A stretch of DNA of 34,439 bases from Candidatus Nanopelagicales bacterium. Its GTDB lineage: Bacteria > Actinomycetota > Actinomycetes > S36-B12 > UBA5976. Below, one piece after another: positions 16,132 through 24,144 of this stretch (positions are counted from its first letter, which is position 1; the number at the start of each line of letters is the position of its first letter). The notes beneath the pieces are model-generated. The model searched no databases. It worked only from the letters and a program-made list of their open reading frames with translations, and was not told where the DNA came from. The position numbers were made by a program, and so were the translations under genes. The stretch lies in the NCBI GenBank assembly GCA_018402365.1, contig JAGYJD010000015.1, positions 1 to 34,439 on the forward strand. Direction: 5' to 3'.

Positions 16132-17403
16132 TTACAATCTAACTTGACCGGAACCGGTAACAATGTACTTGCTACTTGTCATTTCAATTAATCCCATAGG
16201 GCCTCTCGCGTGAAGTTTTTGATTTGAAATCCCCATTTCTGCACCAAATCCAAACTCCCCGCCGTCAGTAAAGCGAGTTGAGGCATTTACCATAACAGCA
16301 GAAGAATCAACTTGTGCAACAAATTTTTGTGCGTTAGCAACAGAGTTTGTGACAATCGCTTCGGTGTGATGGCTAGACCACTGTCGAATGTGAGCTACCG
16401 CTTCGTCAAGATTCTCAACAATTTTTGCAGCTAAATCTAATGAGTAGTACTCAGCGGCCCAGTCTTCATCTGTGGCAAATTCATAATTAATTTTTGCTGC
16501 CTTCGCATAACTTTCAATATTCTTATCAATATGTAAAGTCACACCACTATTTTTTAATTCTGAAAAGGCTACTGGCAGAAATTTTTCTGCAATAGCGCGG
16601 TGAACAAGTAATGTTTCTGCCGCATTGCAAACAGTACACCTTTGTACTTTAGAATTTATAATTATATTAGTAGCCATTTCGATATCTGCTGATTCATCAA
16701 CATAGACATGGCAGTTACCAATCCCAGTTTCTATTACAGGAATTTTTGACTCACGAACTACGCTTTCAATTAGCCCGGCACCACCTCGTGGAATCAAAAC
16801 ATCAACCAATCCTCTTGCGTTCATTAGATGTTTTACTGACTCATGGGTATCACCCGGAACCATTTGAATCGCTGCGGCTGGTAATCCGCTTTCTACTAGG
16901 GCGCTTTGTAAAACTTTTACTAAGGCTAGGTTGGTATGTTTGGCACTGGCGGATCCTCTCAATAAAACTGAGTTGCCACTTTTCAAACAAATAGCTGCGG
17001 CATCAACCGTTACATTTGGCCGAGCTTCATAAATAATTCCCACTACGCCTAGCGGCACTCTGACTTGTTCTATTTTTAGTCCATTTGGCTGGACCCAGCC
17101 ACGAATTACTTCGCCAATTGGATCAGGCAGGCCTGAGATCAAAACTAAAGCTGCTGCTAAATCTTGAATTCGACTTTCATTTAGCATTAAACGGTCGATT
17201 AATTTTGGATCTAAGTTATTTTCCGATGCAGCGGCTAAATCTTTTTTATTTTCTTCAACTATAAAAGCTAAATCTTTTTCTAAATATTTACTCATAAGAT
17301 TTAAAGCACGATCTTTTGTTGCCCTACTGGCAGTTGCTAAATCCCATGAGGCAAGCTGCGAAGCCTTGGCAGTAACTTGGACTAAATTTTCCACGTTTTC
17401 CAT
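16132..17403 (-). CDS. proA: Gamma-glutamyl phosphate reductase (ProA)
   Basis: This 423-residue aldehyde-dehydrogenase-fold enzyme reduces gamma-glutamyl phosphate to glutamate semialdehyde with NADPH in proline synthesis. The catalytic cysteine is C259 in QRCTVCNAAETLL. Other family stretches are PLGVVGIIYEARPNVT at residues 117-132, LIPRGGAG at 203-210, and the C-terminal RFTDGGEFGFGAEMGIS. It starts 21 bases after proB, so the two successive steps are encoded together. The length is normal. Confidence 0.96.
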   Translation of the reverse strand: MENVENLVQVTAKASQLASWDLATASRATKDRALNLMSKYLEKDLAFIVEENKKDLAAASENNLDPKLIDRLMLNESRIQDLAAALVLISGLPDPIGEVIRGWVQPNGLKIEQVRVPLGVVGIIYEARPNVTVDAAAICLKSGNSVLLRGSASAKHTNLALVKVLQSALVESGLPAAAIQMVPGDTHESVKHLMNARGLVDVLIPRGGAGLIESVVRESKIPVIETGIGNCHVYVDESADIEMATNIIINSKVQRCTVCNAAETLLVHRAIAEKFLPVAFSELKNSGVTLHIDKNIESYAKAAKINYEFATDEDWAAEYYSLDLAAKIVENLDEAVAHIRQWSSHHTEAIVTNSVANAQKFVAQVDSSAVMVNASTRFTDGGEFGFGAEMGISNQKLHARGPMGLIEMTSSKYIVTGSGQVRL

Positions 17404-17424
17404 TCTGCCCCCTCGCTTTAAATC

Positions 17425-18558
17425 TTACTGACGCTCTGCAATCAGCACCAAATCGTCTCGGTGGATAACTTCCCTTACTGAATTTTCACCCAGTTGTTCA
17501 ATAATTTTTTTTGAGGTTTTACCCAAAATCTGTGGTAATTCCGAAGAGTCGAAATTTATCAACCCACGAGCTATCACTTCATTTTTATCATTAATTACCG
17601 AAACTACATCACCTACTGCAAAATCCCCAGAACTTGACTTTATTCCGGCTGCCAGAAGTGAGGCACGATTTTCAAGAAGTGCACGCTCTGCTCCCGCATC
17701 TACCACGAGCGAGCCCATCACCACACTGGCATGAGCCAACCAAAGTTCTCGCGCCGATTGTCGAATAGCTGCTGGATGAAAGATTGTTCCAACCTCTTCC
17801 CCAGCTAAAGCTCTAGCTAAATTCTTAGCATCGGTAAGCACTACCGTGATGCCGGCAGAAGTGGCAATTTTCGCTGCCGTTAGTTTGGTCAACATTCCAC
17901 CTGACCCTAATTTTGAGCTGGAATTCGTACCGACTTTTACATGAGAAATTTCATCAAAATTATTAACTTCAGAAATTAGTTTTGCACCTACTTGGTCAGG
18001 TGCTTGATCAAAAAGCCCCTCAACATCAGAAAGCAAAAGTAAAACATCAGCCTGCACCAAATTTGCCACTAAAGCGGCCAGTCGATCATTGTCACCAAAG
18101 CGAATTTCTTCAGTTGCCACTGTGTCGTTCTCATTCACAATAGGTATCACTGAAAGTTCAAAAAGTTGGTTAAAGGTTCTAATTGCATTTCGATAATGGC
18201 TACGACGAGAAATATCTTCGCTAGTCAGTAAAATCTGGCCTGCCACTATTTCATGGCTCGCAAACCTTTCGGTATATCTATGCACTAACAAACCCTGACC
18301 CACACTGGCTGCTGCTTGTTGCATAATCAGATCTTTTGGTCTACTTTTTAAACCTAACGGTGCCAAGGCAGCGGCTATCGCACCTGAAGAAACCAAAACA
18401 ATATCGGCATCTGTTTTCTTTTTTTTGGCAATTTGATCTACTAAGTCATTTAGTCTCGCTATATCAATTGAACCACCCTGGGTAGTCAAAGAAGATGACC
18501 CAACTTTAATCACAATTCGTTTAGCTTTTTTGACTTGTTGATAAATATTTGAATTCAT
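17425..18558 (-). CDS. proB: Glutamate 5-kinase (ProB)
   Basis: This 377-residue enzyme performs the first step of proline synthesis and is the usual point of proline feedback inhibition. The amino-acid kinase domain spans about residues 11-265, with KVGSSSLT at 18-25, VSSGAIAAA near 56-64, NENDTV at 142-147 and GDND at 155-158. A C-terminal PUA domain (about 285-370) is present, as in full-length bacterial ProB. The ATG overlaps the obgE stop by four bases (ATGA). Confidence 0.96.
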   Translation of the reverse strand: MNSNIYQQVKKAKRIVIKVGSSSLTTQGGSIDIARLNDLVDQIAKKKKTDADIVLVSSGAIAAALAPLGLKSRPKDLIMQQAAASVGQGLLVHRYTERFASHEIVAGQILLTSEDISRRSHYRNAIRTFNQLFELSVIPIVNENDTVATEEIRFGDNDRLAALVANLVQADVLLLLSDVEGLFDQAPDQVGAKLISEVNNFDEISHVKVGTNSSSKLGSGGMLTKLTAAKIATSAGITVVLTDAKNLARALAGEEVGTIFHPAAIRQSARELWLAHASVVMGSLVVDAGAERALLENRASLLAAGIKSSSGDFAVGDVVSVINDKNEVIARGLINFDSSELPQILGKTSKKIIEQLGENSVREVIHRDDLVLIAERQ

Positions 18559-19904
18559 CGGTAATCCAACCTAATGTCTGATCCTCTTGGTCCCTTTGAC
18601 GCCGGCTTACCAGCTGAAATCGAAGGTTGCCAATCAAAGAGTACTGCGTTTTCTGCTTCACCGATTGCAACTTCACTACCGGCGATTGCGCCTAATTTTA
18701 ATAATTCTTCTTCGACTCCAGCTCGCGCTAATCGATCAGCTAAGTATCCAACCGCTTCATCGTTTGAAAAATCAGTTTGTTTAACCCAACGATAAATTTT
18801 TTCACCACTTACCCAATAGCGAATACCGTCAAAAGAAACTTCAAAAGTAACTTCATCTACCGCTCTAGGTCTAACCACTACTCGAGTTGGTTCAGGTGTT
18901 GGCAATGCTGCTCGATACTGGTTGACTTTTTCAGCTAGCGCATAAAGCAAAGCCGGAACGCCTTCTTTTGTTAAAGTCGAAACTACAAATACTTCATAAC
19001 CAGCTTTTTCTAAGTCAGGTTTAACTAAATTCGCTAACTCTTGCGCCTGGGGAATATCAGCCTTATTCAAAACGACAATCCGTAAACGGTCTTTGAAATC
19101 TGCGTAATTTTTTAATTCCTGCTCAATTGTCTTCAGGTCACTCAATGGGTCTCGATTGGGCTCTAAAGTTGCACAATCAATCACGTGGGCGATAACACTG
19201 CAGCGTTCAATATGGCGTAAAAAATCTAAACCCAAACCCTTACCTTCACTAGCGCCCGGAATCAATCCAGGAACATCAGCAACCGTAAAAGATGTATCTC
19301 CCGCCTTAACCACACCTAAGTTAGGGATCAAAGTTGTAAATGGATAATCCGCAATTTTTGGCTTTGCGGCGCTGATAACCGATATCAAACTTGACTTTCC
19401 GCTGGAAGGATATCCCACTAAGGCCACATCGGCTAAAGATTTCAGTTCCAATGTTATTTCTTGATAATCACCTTCTTCACCCAATAAGGCAAATCCTGGA
19501 GCTTTTCTTTTCGTAGATGCCAAGCTGGCGTTACCTAAACCACCGCGACCACCTTGGGCAATTACAAATTCCAATCCATTACCTAGTAAGTCAACAATTA
19601 CTTGATTTGATTTATTTTTTACCACAGTTCCATTTGGAACTTTTAAGACTAAATCATCGCCATTAGCTCCAGCCTTATGCCCACCGAGGCCAGGCTTTCC
19701 ATTTTGTGCAGATTGATGCGGATGACGATGAAATTCTAGAAGCGTGGTTATATTTGGGTCCACCTTTAAAATTACATCTCCACCTTTTCCACCATCACCA
19801 CCATCTGGACCACCCAGTGGTTTAAATTTTTCTCTCAAAACAGAAGTGCAGCCATGTCCGCCTTTTCCTGCTTGTGCATATATCAACACTTCATCGATAA
19901 ACAT
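18555..19904 (-). CDS. obgE: GTPase ObgE/CgtA
   Basis: This 449-residue protein has three parts. The glycine-rich Obg fold covers about residues 1-157. The G domain has G1 GYPSSGKS at 164-171, [16 protein letters not shown] from 210, and NKAD near 281. A C-terminal OCT domain covers about 350-430. Obg binds the 50S subunit and links ribosome assembly to growth state. An unusually strong Shine-Dalgarno sequence (AAGGAGGT) lies before the ATG. This gene is the first after a strong terminator, so it must have its own promoter or depend on readthrough; together with proB and proA it makes an obgE-proB-proA unit. Confidence 0.96.
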   Translation of the reverse strand: MFIDEVLIYAQAGKGGHGCTSVLREKFKPLGGPDGGDGGKGGDVILKVDPNITTLLEFHRHPHQSAQNGKPGLGGHKAGANGDDLVLKVPNGTVVKNKSNQVIVDLLGNGLEFVIAQGGRGGLGNASLASTKRKAPGFALLGEEGDYQEITLELKSLADVALVGYPSSGKSSLISVISAAKPKIADYPFTTLIPNLGVVKAGDTSFTVADVPGLIPGASEGKGLGLDFLRHIERCSVIAHVIDCATLEPNRDPLSDLKTIEQELKNYADFKDRLRIVVLNKADIPQAQELANLVKPDLEKAGYEVFVVSTLTKEGVPALLYALAEKVNQYRAALPTPEPTRVVVRPRAVDEVTFEVSFDGIRYWVSGEKIYRWVKQTDFSNDEAVGYLADRLARAGVEEELLKLGAIAGSEVAIGEAENAVLFDWQPSISAGKPASKGPRGSDIRLDYR

Positions 19905-19925
19905 GATTACACCTCCTTAAAAAAT

Positions 19926-19957
19926 AAAAAAGGGCGGGAAGCGCCCGCCCTTTTTTT
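19926..19957. terminator. Bidirectional Rho-independent terminator between rpmA and obgE
   Basis: GGGCGGG (19932-19938), a five-base loop AAGCG, and CCCGCCC (19944-19950) form a seven-pair GC stem. A run of seven T follows on plus and a run of six T follows on minus, so it can terminate in both directions. For genes here it would end the rplU-rpmA transcript just before obgE. It is the clearest intrinsic terminator in the window. Confidence 0.9.
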
Positions 19958-19976
19958 GTAAAAAAATTTGAGCGAA

Positions 19977-20231
19977 TTACTCCGCTGGCACGATATCTAC
20001 CACACGGCGACCACGTCGGGTTCCAAAACGAACTGCTCCGTTAGCTAAAGCAAACAAAGTGTCGTCCCCACCACGACCTACGTTTTGTCCTGGATGAAAG
20101 TGAGTTCCACGCTGACGAACAATAATTTCACCAGCACCTACAACTTGGCCACCAAATCTTTTAACGCCAAGTCTTTGCGCATTTGAGTCGCGACCGTTTC
20201 TAGTGCTCGATACACCTTTTTTGGATGCCAT
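19977..20231 (-). CDS. rpmA: 50S ribosomal protein bL27
   Basis: This 84-residue bL27 starts [20 protein letters not shown] and holds the [20 protein letters not shown] core. bL27 reaches the peptidyl-transferase centre. The N-terminus is the direct ASKKG form with no cleavable Firmicutes-type extension. It lies two bases after rplU and is followed by the GC-rich terminator. Confidence 0.97.
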   Translation of the reverse strand: MASKKGVSSTRNGRDSNAQRLGVKRFGGQVVGAGEIIVRQRGTHFHPGQNVGRGGDDTLFALANGAVRFGTRRGRRVVDIVPAE

Positions 20232-20233
20232 TA

Positions 20234-20548
20234 CTACTTACCTACCTTTATGTCTGTCACTCGCAATGTGGTTAATTCTTGGCGATGACCTAGACGTCTT
20301 TTATAACCAGTCTTGTTTCTATAGTGCTGAATGTTAATTTTTGGTCCGCGGGAATGTGAAACCACTTCAGCCATAACTTTGGTGGCAGAGAGGACTTCGC
20401 GGTCATGAGTGATCGCTCCATCTTCAACTACTAACAAAGCTGGCAATTCAATTTTGCTGCCCAATGCGGCGTCCACTCGATTGGTGACAATTTGGTCTCC
20501 CACCGCAACCTTTTCTTGGTTGGCGCCAGTTTTTACTATCGCGTACAC
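20234..20548 (-). CDS. rplU: 50S ribosomal protein bL21
   Basis: This 104-residue bL21 starts [18 protein letters not shown]. It ends with the RNA-binding [25 protein letters not shown]. bL21 binds 23S rRNA during 50S assembly. The start is GTG at 20548 preceded by AGGAGATCAGC, a good Shine-Dalgarno sequence. The 76-base gap after rne contains a 12-base perfect palindrome and a short ATGC/GCAT inverted repeat, which may be leader or terminator elements. Confidence 0.97.
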   Translation of the reverse strand: MYAIVKTGANQEKVAVGDQIVTNRVDAALGSKIELPALLVVEDGAITHDREVLSATKVMAEVVSHSRGPKINIQHYRNKTGYKRRLGHRQELTTLRVTDIKVGK

Positions 20549-20598
20549 GCTGATCTCCTAATTAATGCTTTTGGGCATGTTCGCCTAGGTTACTAAAG

Positions 20599-20610
20599 AC
20601 CCCTAGGGGT
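20599..20610. repeat. Perfect 12-base palindrome ACCCCTAGGGGT between rne and rplU
   Basis: The sequence reads identically on both strands and lies 14 bases beyond the rne stop and 51 bases before the rplU start. On minus it is followed by CTTTAG, so a weak terminator for rne or a protein-binding site for rplU control are both possible. A stem with no loop bases would need to open at its centre, so I do not call it a terminator. Confidence 0.5.
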
Positions 20611-20624
20611 GGTGTTAGTTGGGT

Positions 20625-22487
20625 TTAGGCGGTCTTTTCTTCACCGTCTGAAATGTCTTCTTTGCGGGGTTTTACCAGCCGGTCAGAGTGTTTATGCTCC
20701 ACTGGCTCAGAAAATACCTTCACACCTCGTCCATTACAAGCTTCGCAATTTTCAGAGAAGGTTTCTAGTAATCCAGAAGAAATCCGCTTACGGGTCATTT
20801 GCACCAAGCCCAAGGACGAAACCTCCGCCACCTGATGTTTAGTTCGATCTCGACCCAAACACTCAACTAATCTGCGAACCACTAAGTCCCGATTGCTTTC
20901 AAGCACCATGTCGATGAAATCGATCACAATAATTCCGCCAATATCTCGGAGTCTTAACTGTCGCACAATTTCTTCGGCAGCTTGAATATTGTTTTCGGTG
21001 ACGGTGTCCTCTAAGTTTCCACCCTGACCAATAAATTTGCCAGTATTAACGTCAATCACAGTCATGGCTTCAGTTCTGTCAATTACTAAAGAACCACCCG
21101 AGGGTAAATAAACCTTGCGATCCAACGCTTTTGTTAATTGTTCATCAATTCGATTTGCGGTGAATACATCTTGCTTTTCAACCCACTTTTCTAACCGGGG
21201 TGCTAAATCTGGTGCCACATAAGTTACATATTGTTCTACCGTGTCCCAGGCGTCTACCCCTTGCACAATTAACTTTTTAAAGTCTTCGTTGAAGATATCC
21301 CGTACCACTCTGATTGCGAGATCTGGCTCAGAATACAAAAGGGTTGCAGCTTGAGCGGCTTCAGTTTGCTGTTGAATGTTTTCCCATTGAGCTTGCAAGC
21401 GAGCAATGTCTCTTTGCAATTGCTCTTCCGTTGCACCTTCTGCTGCAGTTCTAACTATCACTCCTGCTCCATCGGGCACTATGTCTCTAAGGATTTTTTT
21501 CAGACGAATTCGCTCACCCTCCGGTAACTTTCTGCTGATTCCGGTTACAGAACCGTCTGGAACATAAACTAAGTAACGCCCGGGCAAAGAGATTTGACTA
21601 GTAAGTCTTGCCCCCTTTTGTCCTACCGGGTCTTTTGTTACTTGTACTAAAACTTTGTCATTGGTGTGAAGTGCCAGTTCAATTCGCCTAGGCTGACCAT
21701 CCATTCCAGCGGCATCCCAATTAACCTCACCTGCGTAAAGCACACCATTTCTTCCACGTCCAATATCAATGAATGCTGCTTCCATACTAGGAAGAACGTT
21801 TTGAACTTTTCCTAAGTAGACGTTTCCGATTAGTGAGGCAGACTGATTTCGAGACACATAATGCTCTACCAAAATGTCATCCTCTAAAACTGCAATTTGT
21901 ATTCGATCTTCTTTTTCACGAACTACCATCACTCGATCCACCGCTTCACGACGCGCTAAAAATTCAGCTTCCGTTAAAACCGGTGCTCTTCTCCGACCTA
22001 CATCTCTGCCGTCGCGACGCCTTTGTTTTTTTGCATCAAGTCGGGTTGAACTTCTTCCCGTAACTTCACGTTCCCTTGGTTTGCGAACTCTTACTATTGT
22101 GTTGGGCGGATCTTCAGCTGTAATTTCAGCATCTTGCTCAGTTGCCCGACGCCGACGTCTTCGCTTGAAAGTTACGGGAGTTTCTTCGTCGACCTCTTCG
22201 CTTGGTTCAGCTGCTTCACTTACTTCTGAGTCTTGACTCGCAGATTCAACTTCTGGCTCATCACCCTTGCGACGACGACGTAATCCCTTACGTTTTCTTC
22301 GTGGGTTATCTTCTGCGACCTCCTCGGTCACTCGAGATGCGCTACGGACAACTTCAGCTGATTGAAAGGCAAGAGCAGAGGTTCCTAATTTGGAATCTGC
22401 GGGCTCGTGCTTAACATCTTCTGAGGCTGAAAAAGTGGCGCTACGGACGTTTTTATCTGATTTTTCTTTTTCTAAATCGTCGCTCAC
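20625..22487 (-). CDS. rne: Ribonuclease E/G family endoribonuclease
   Basis: This 620-residue enzyme has a disordered N-terminal extension (about residues 1-185) rich in arginine clusters (RRKRKGLRRRRKG near 63, KRRRRRR near 108) and acidic stretches, as in actinobacterial RNase E. The catalytic half follows. Its S1 domain is near residues 215-300 with AFIDIGRGRNGVL. DNase I-like segments contain the catalytic aspartates in VIDVNTGKFIGQGG and IIVIDFIDM. The zinc-link CEACNGRG is at 581-588. It processes mRNA and rRNA. There is almost no C-terminal scaffold tail, so it is short compared with Mycobacterium or Streptomyces homologues. The start is GTG at 22487 with AGGAG upstream. Confidence 0.94.
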   Translation of the reverse strand: MSDDLEKEKSDKNVRSATFSASEDVKHEPADSKLGTSALAFQSAEVVRSASRVTEEVAEDNPRRKRKGLRRRRKGDEPEVESASQDSEVSEAAEPSEEVDEETPVTFKRRRRRRATEQDAEITAEDPPNTIVRVRKPREREVTGRSSTRLDAKKQRRRDGRDVGRRRAPVLTEAEFLARREAVDRVMVVREKEDRIQIAVLEDDILVEHYVSRNQSASLIGNVYLGKVQNVLPSMEAAFIDIGRGRNGVLYAGEVNWDAAGMDGQPRRIELALHTNDKVLVQVTKDPVGQKGARLTSQISLPGRYLVYVPDGSVTGISRKLPEGERIRLKKILRDIVPDGAGVIVRTAAEGATEEQLQRDIARLQAQWENIQQQTEAAQAATLLYSEPDLAIRVVRDIFNEDFKKLIVQGVDAWDTVEQYVTYVAPDLAPRLEKWVEKQDVFTANRIDEQLTKALDRKVYLPSGGSLVIDRTEAMTVIDVNTGKFIGQGGNLEDTVTENNIQAAEEIVRQLRLRDIGGIIVIDFIDMVLESNRDLVVRRLVECLGRDRTKHQVAEVSSLGLVQMTRKRISSGLLETFSENCEACNGRGVKVFSEPVEHKHSDRLVKPRKEDISDGEEKTA

Positions 22488-22513
22488 GACGAGGTACTCC
22501 TAAATCTAAAAGT

Positions 22514-22541
22514 AAGTTAGAACTCAAATTCGAACTAACAA
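22514..22541 (-). promoter_or_regulatory. Candidate rne promoter
   Basis: On the minus strand TTGTTA, a 16-base spacer and TAACTT resemble -35 and -10 boxes. They lie 27 bases upstream of the rne GTG, downstream of the decayed DUF2344 gene. Because that upstream gene is broken, rne needs its own promoter, and this is the best candidate I see. Confidence 0.35.
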
Positions 22542-22598
22542 AACTTGGCTTTTACCAGAAGACTTTTGTCAACCGGCAGAAATCTGTGGTGACGAGTT

Positions 22599-22970
22599 TT
22601 ATTCGCGATCGGGGGCAATGGGGTCTTGTAACTGAAAGAAACTTTCAGTCAACATCCCTTGGGCTCGCCGGGTCACCATTGGTGGGACGGTTAGAGCTAA
22701 GCCACCCGCGCTTTTAAGTGCGGATAAAACATCGTCTGGTCGAAGAGCAGGACTTCTTGCCCCAACGACTCCTTTAAGTATGGCACACGCCTCTTTAGCG
22801 GGGGGCTGCTTTAACCCTCATGCCCAAAATTGCCCCTCGAGCACCGATTTTTCTCACCTTTGCCTATTAATCACTCCAAGGAGACGGCTGGCAGCTGGCA
22901 AGGCGCCCTTTTGCCCTGGAACTACAGACTCGGGCCAAATCACTCTCGAAGTCTTCAGAATTACCTAGTA
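22599..22970 (-). pseudogene. Remnant of a TIGR03936/DUF2344 (radical SAM-linked) gene
   Basis: No intact gene lies between rne and rodA, but the minus strand still reads as the end of a DUF2344 protein. From 22817 to a TAA at 22599 one frame gives CAILKGVVGARSPALRPDDV, then ALTVPPMVTRRAQG and finally DPIAPDRE. This resembles the actinobacterial ending PAVRPDDVL-VPPRVTRLAQG-DPLAPDR. A second frame (22798-22863) gives ARGAILGMRVKAAPR, which matches the segment expected just before it (TFDARGAV). The two are out of frame with one another, with stops between, and there is no start. Further upstream nothing is readable. The same position holds TIGR03936 in Streptomyces. The family match is from memory of the motifs, so a profile search would settle it. 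Confidence 0.6.
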
Positions 22971-22981
22971 ATTCATTATTT

Positions 22982-24142
22982 TTAAAAACGAACCCTTCTG
23001 TTGTCAGTTTCCCTACCAATAGCCAAAACTAACCCGAGCGCAATCCAAGATACAAACATCGCTGAACCGCCGTAGGAAACAAAAGGTAAGGGCACACCAG
23101 TGACCGGCATAATTCCTAAATTCATTCCAATGTTTTCAAATGTTTGCACCGCAAACCAGGCGGTAACACCAGTAGCGCTTAAGCGTCCAAATAGATCTGG
23201 TGCCCGCCAAGCTATTCTTGAAATTCTGTAGAGAATTATGAAGTAGAGAGAGAGCATCACAAGAATTCCAATAAATCCAAATTCTTCACCTACCACTGTA
23301 AAAATAAAATCAGTGCGTTGAGCCGGAATATATTTTCCTTGGGTTTGAGTGCCACTTAAAAAACCTTGACCAAACCAGCCGCCCGAACCTATGGCAATTC
23401 TTGCTTGCAAAGTGTTGTAGCCAATTCCTTGTGGATCAAATGCTGGATTTGTAAAAGAAGTTAATCGATCCAATTGGTATTGTTTGAGGGCCCCCACTTG
23501 AAAAGCTAAGAAACCTGCCAACGCGGTACTAACCACAACGCCTGCGATCCATCGTGCTCTTACTCCACTTACTATCAAAACCGTAAAAAGTGTAATGGCA
23601 ATAATTAAAGCTGTACCTAGATCGTTTTGAACCAGAATAAAAATTGCTGGAATCCCCGCCAGCGCTAGACCGATCAAAACATCTGAATCATTCGGACGTT
23701 CTTCAGCGTCCCGCTTTTCTGTTAAAACCATTGCTAACAAAACAATTAAAGCTAATTTAGTAAATTCACTAGGTTGAAAAGATAGCCCACCAGGAAGTGC
23801 CAACCAAGCTTGAGCACCACTTTGTTGTTTACCAATCCCAGGAATCAAAACCACGATTGAACCAAAGAGTGCTACTACATAAATTACGATTGCATAAGCT
23901 CGTACTGTTCGATAAGAAAACCTTGAGACGATTACTCCTAAAATTATTCCCAAAAGAATATTTAGTAAATGGCGTTGTAAAAAATAATCTGTTGCCATCT
24001 CAGCATCAAGTAATCGCTGTCTTGATGCTGAATAAACCAAAAAGGAGCCAAATAAACTCAAAGTAAGTGCCGAAAAAATAAGTAAAAAATCATATCCTTG
24101 CCAAAACTTGCTTCGGTTCTTTTCTCTAATGTTCTGACTCAT
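22982..24142 (-). CDS. rodA: Rod-shape glycosyltransferase RodA (SEDS family)
   Basis: This 386-residue multi-pass membrane protein of the SEDS family has about ten hydrophobic segments. Family motifs are LPGGLSFQPSEFTKLALI, the VQNDLGTALII region, the AQRTDFIFTVVGEEFGFIG segment, and the C-terminal GVPLPFVSYGGSAM. SEDS proteins polymerise lipid II glycan chains and pair with a class B PBP. The gene lies two bases after the PBP2 gene in a mreB-mreC-mreD-PBP2-rodA order, which favours RodA (elongation) over FtsW (division). Confidence 0.93.
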   Translation of the reverse strand: MSQNIREKNRSKFWQGYDFLLIFSALTLSLFGSFLVYSASRQRLLDAEMATDYFLQRHLLNILLGIILGVIVSRFSYRTVRAYAIVIYVVALFGSIVVLIPGIGKQQSGAQAWLALPGGLSFQPSEFTKLALIVLLAMVLTEKRDAEERPNDSDVLIGLALAGIPAIFILVQNDLGTALIIAITLFTVLIVSGVRARWIAGVVVSTALAGFLAFQVGALKQYQLDRLTSFTNPAFDPQGIGYNTLQARIAIGSGGWFGQGFLSGTQTQGKYIPAQRTDFIFTVVGEEFGFIGILVMLSLYFIILYRISRIAWRAPDLFGRLSATGVTAWFAVQTFENIGMNLGIMPVTGVPLPFVSYGGSAMFVSWIALGLVLAIGRETDNRRVRF

Positions 24143-24144
24143 GG

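Noticed and set aside
22780-22968. A 62-codon plus-strand frame in the rne-rodA gap.
   Set aside because: It has no ribosome-binding site or family features and runs antisense to the DUF2344 remnant, which explains the sequence better.
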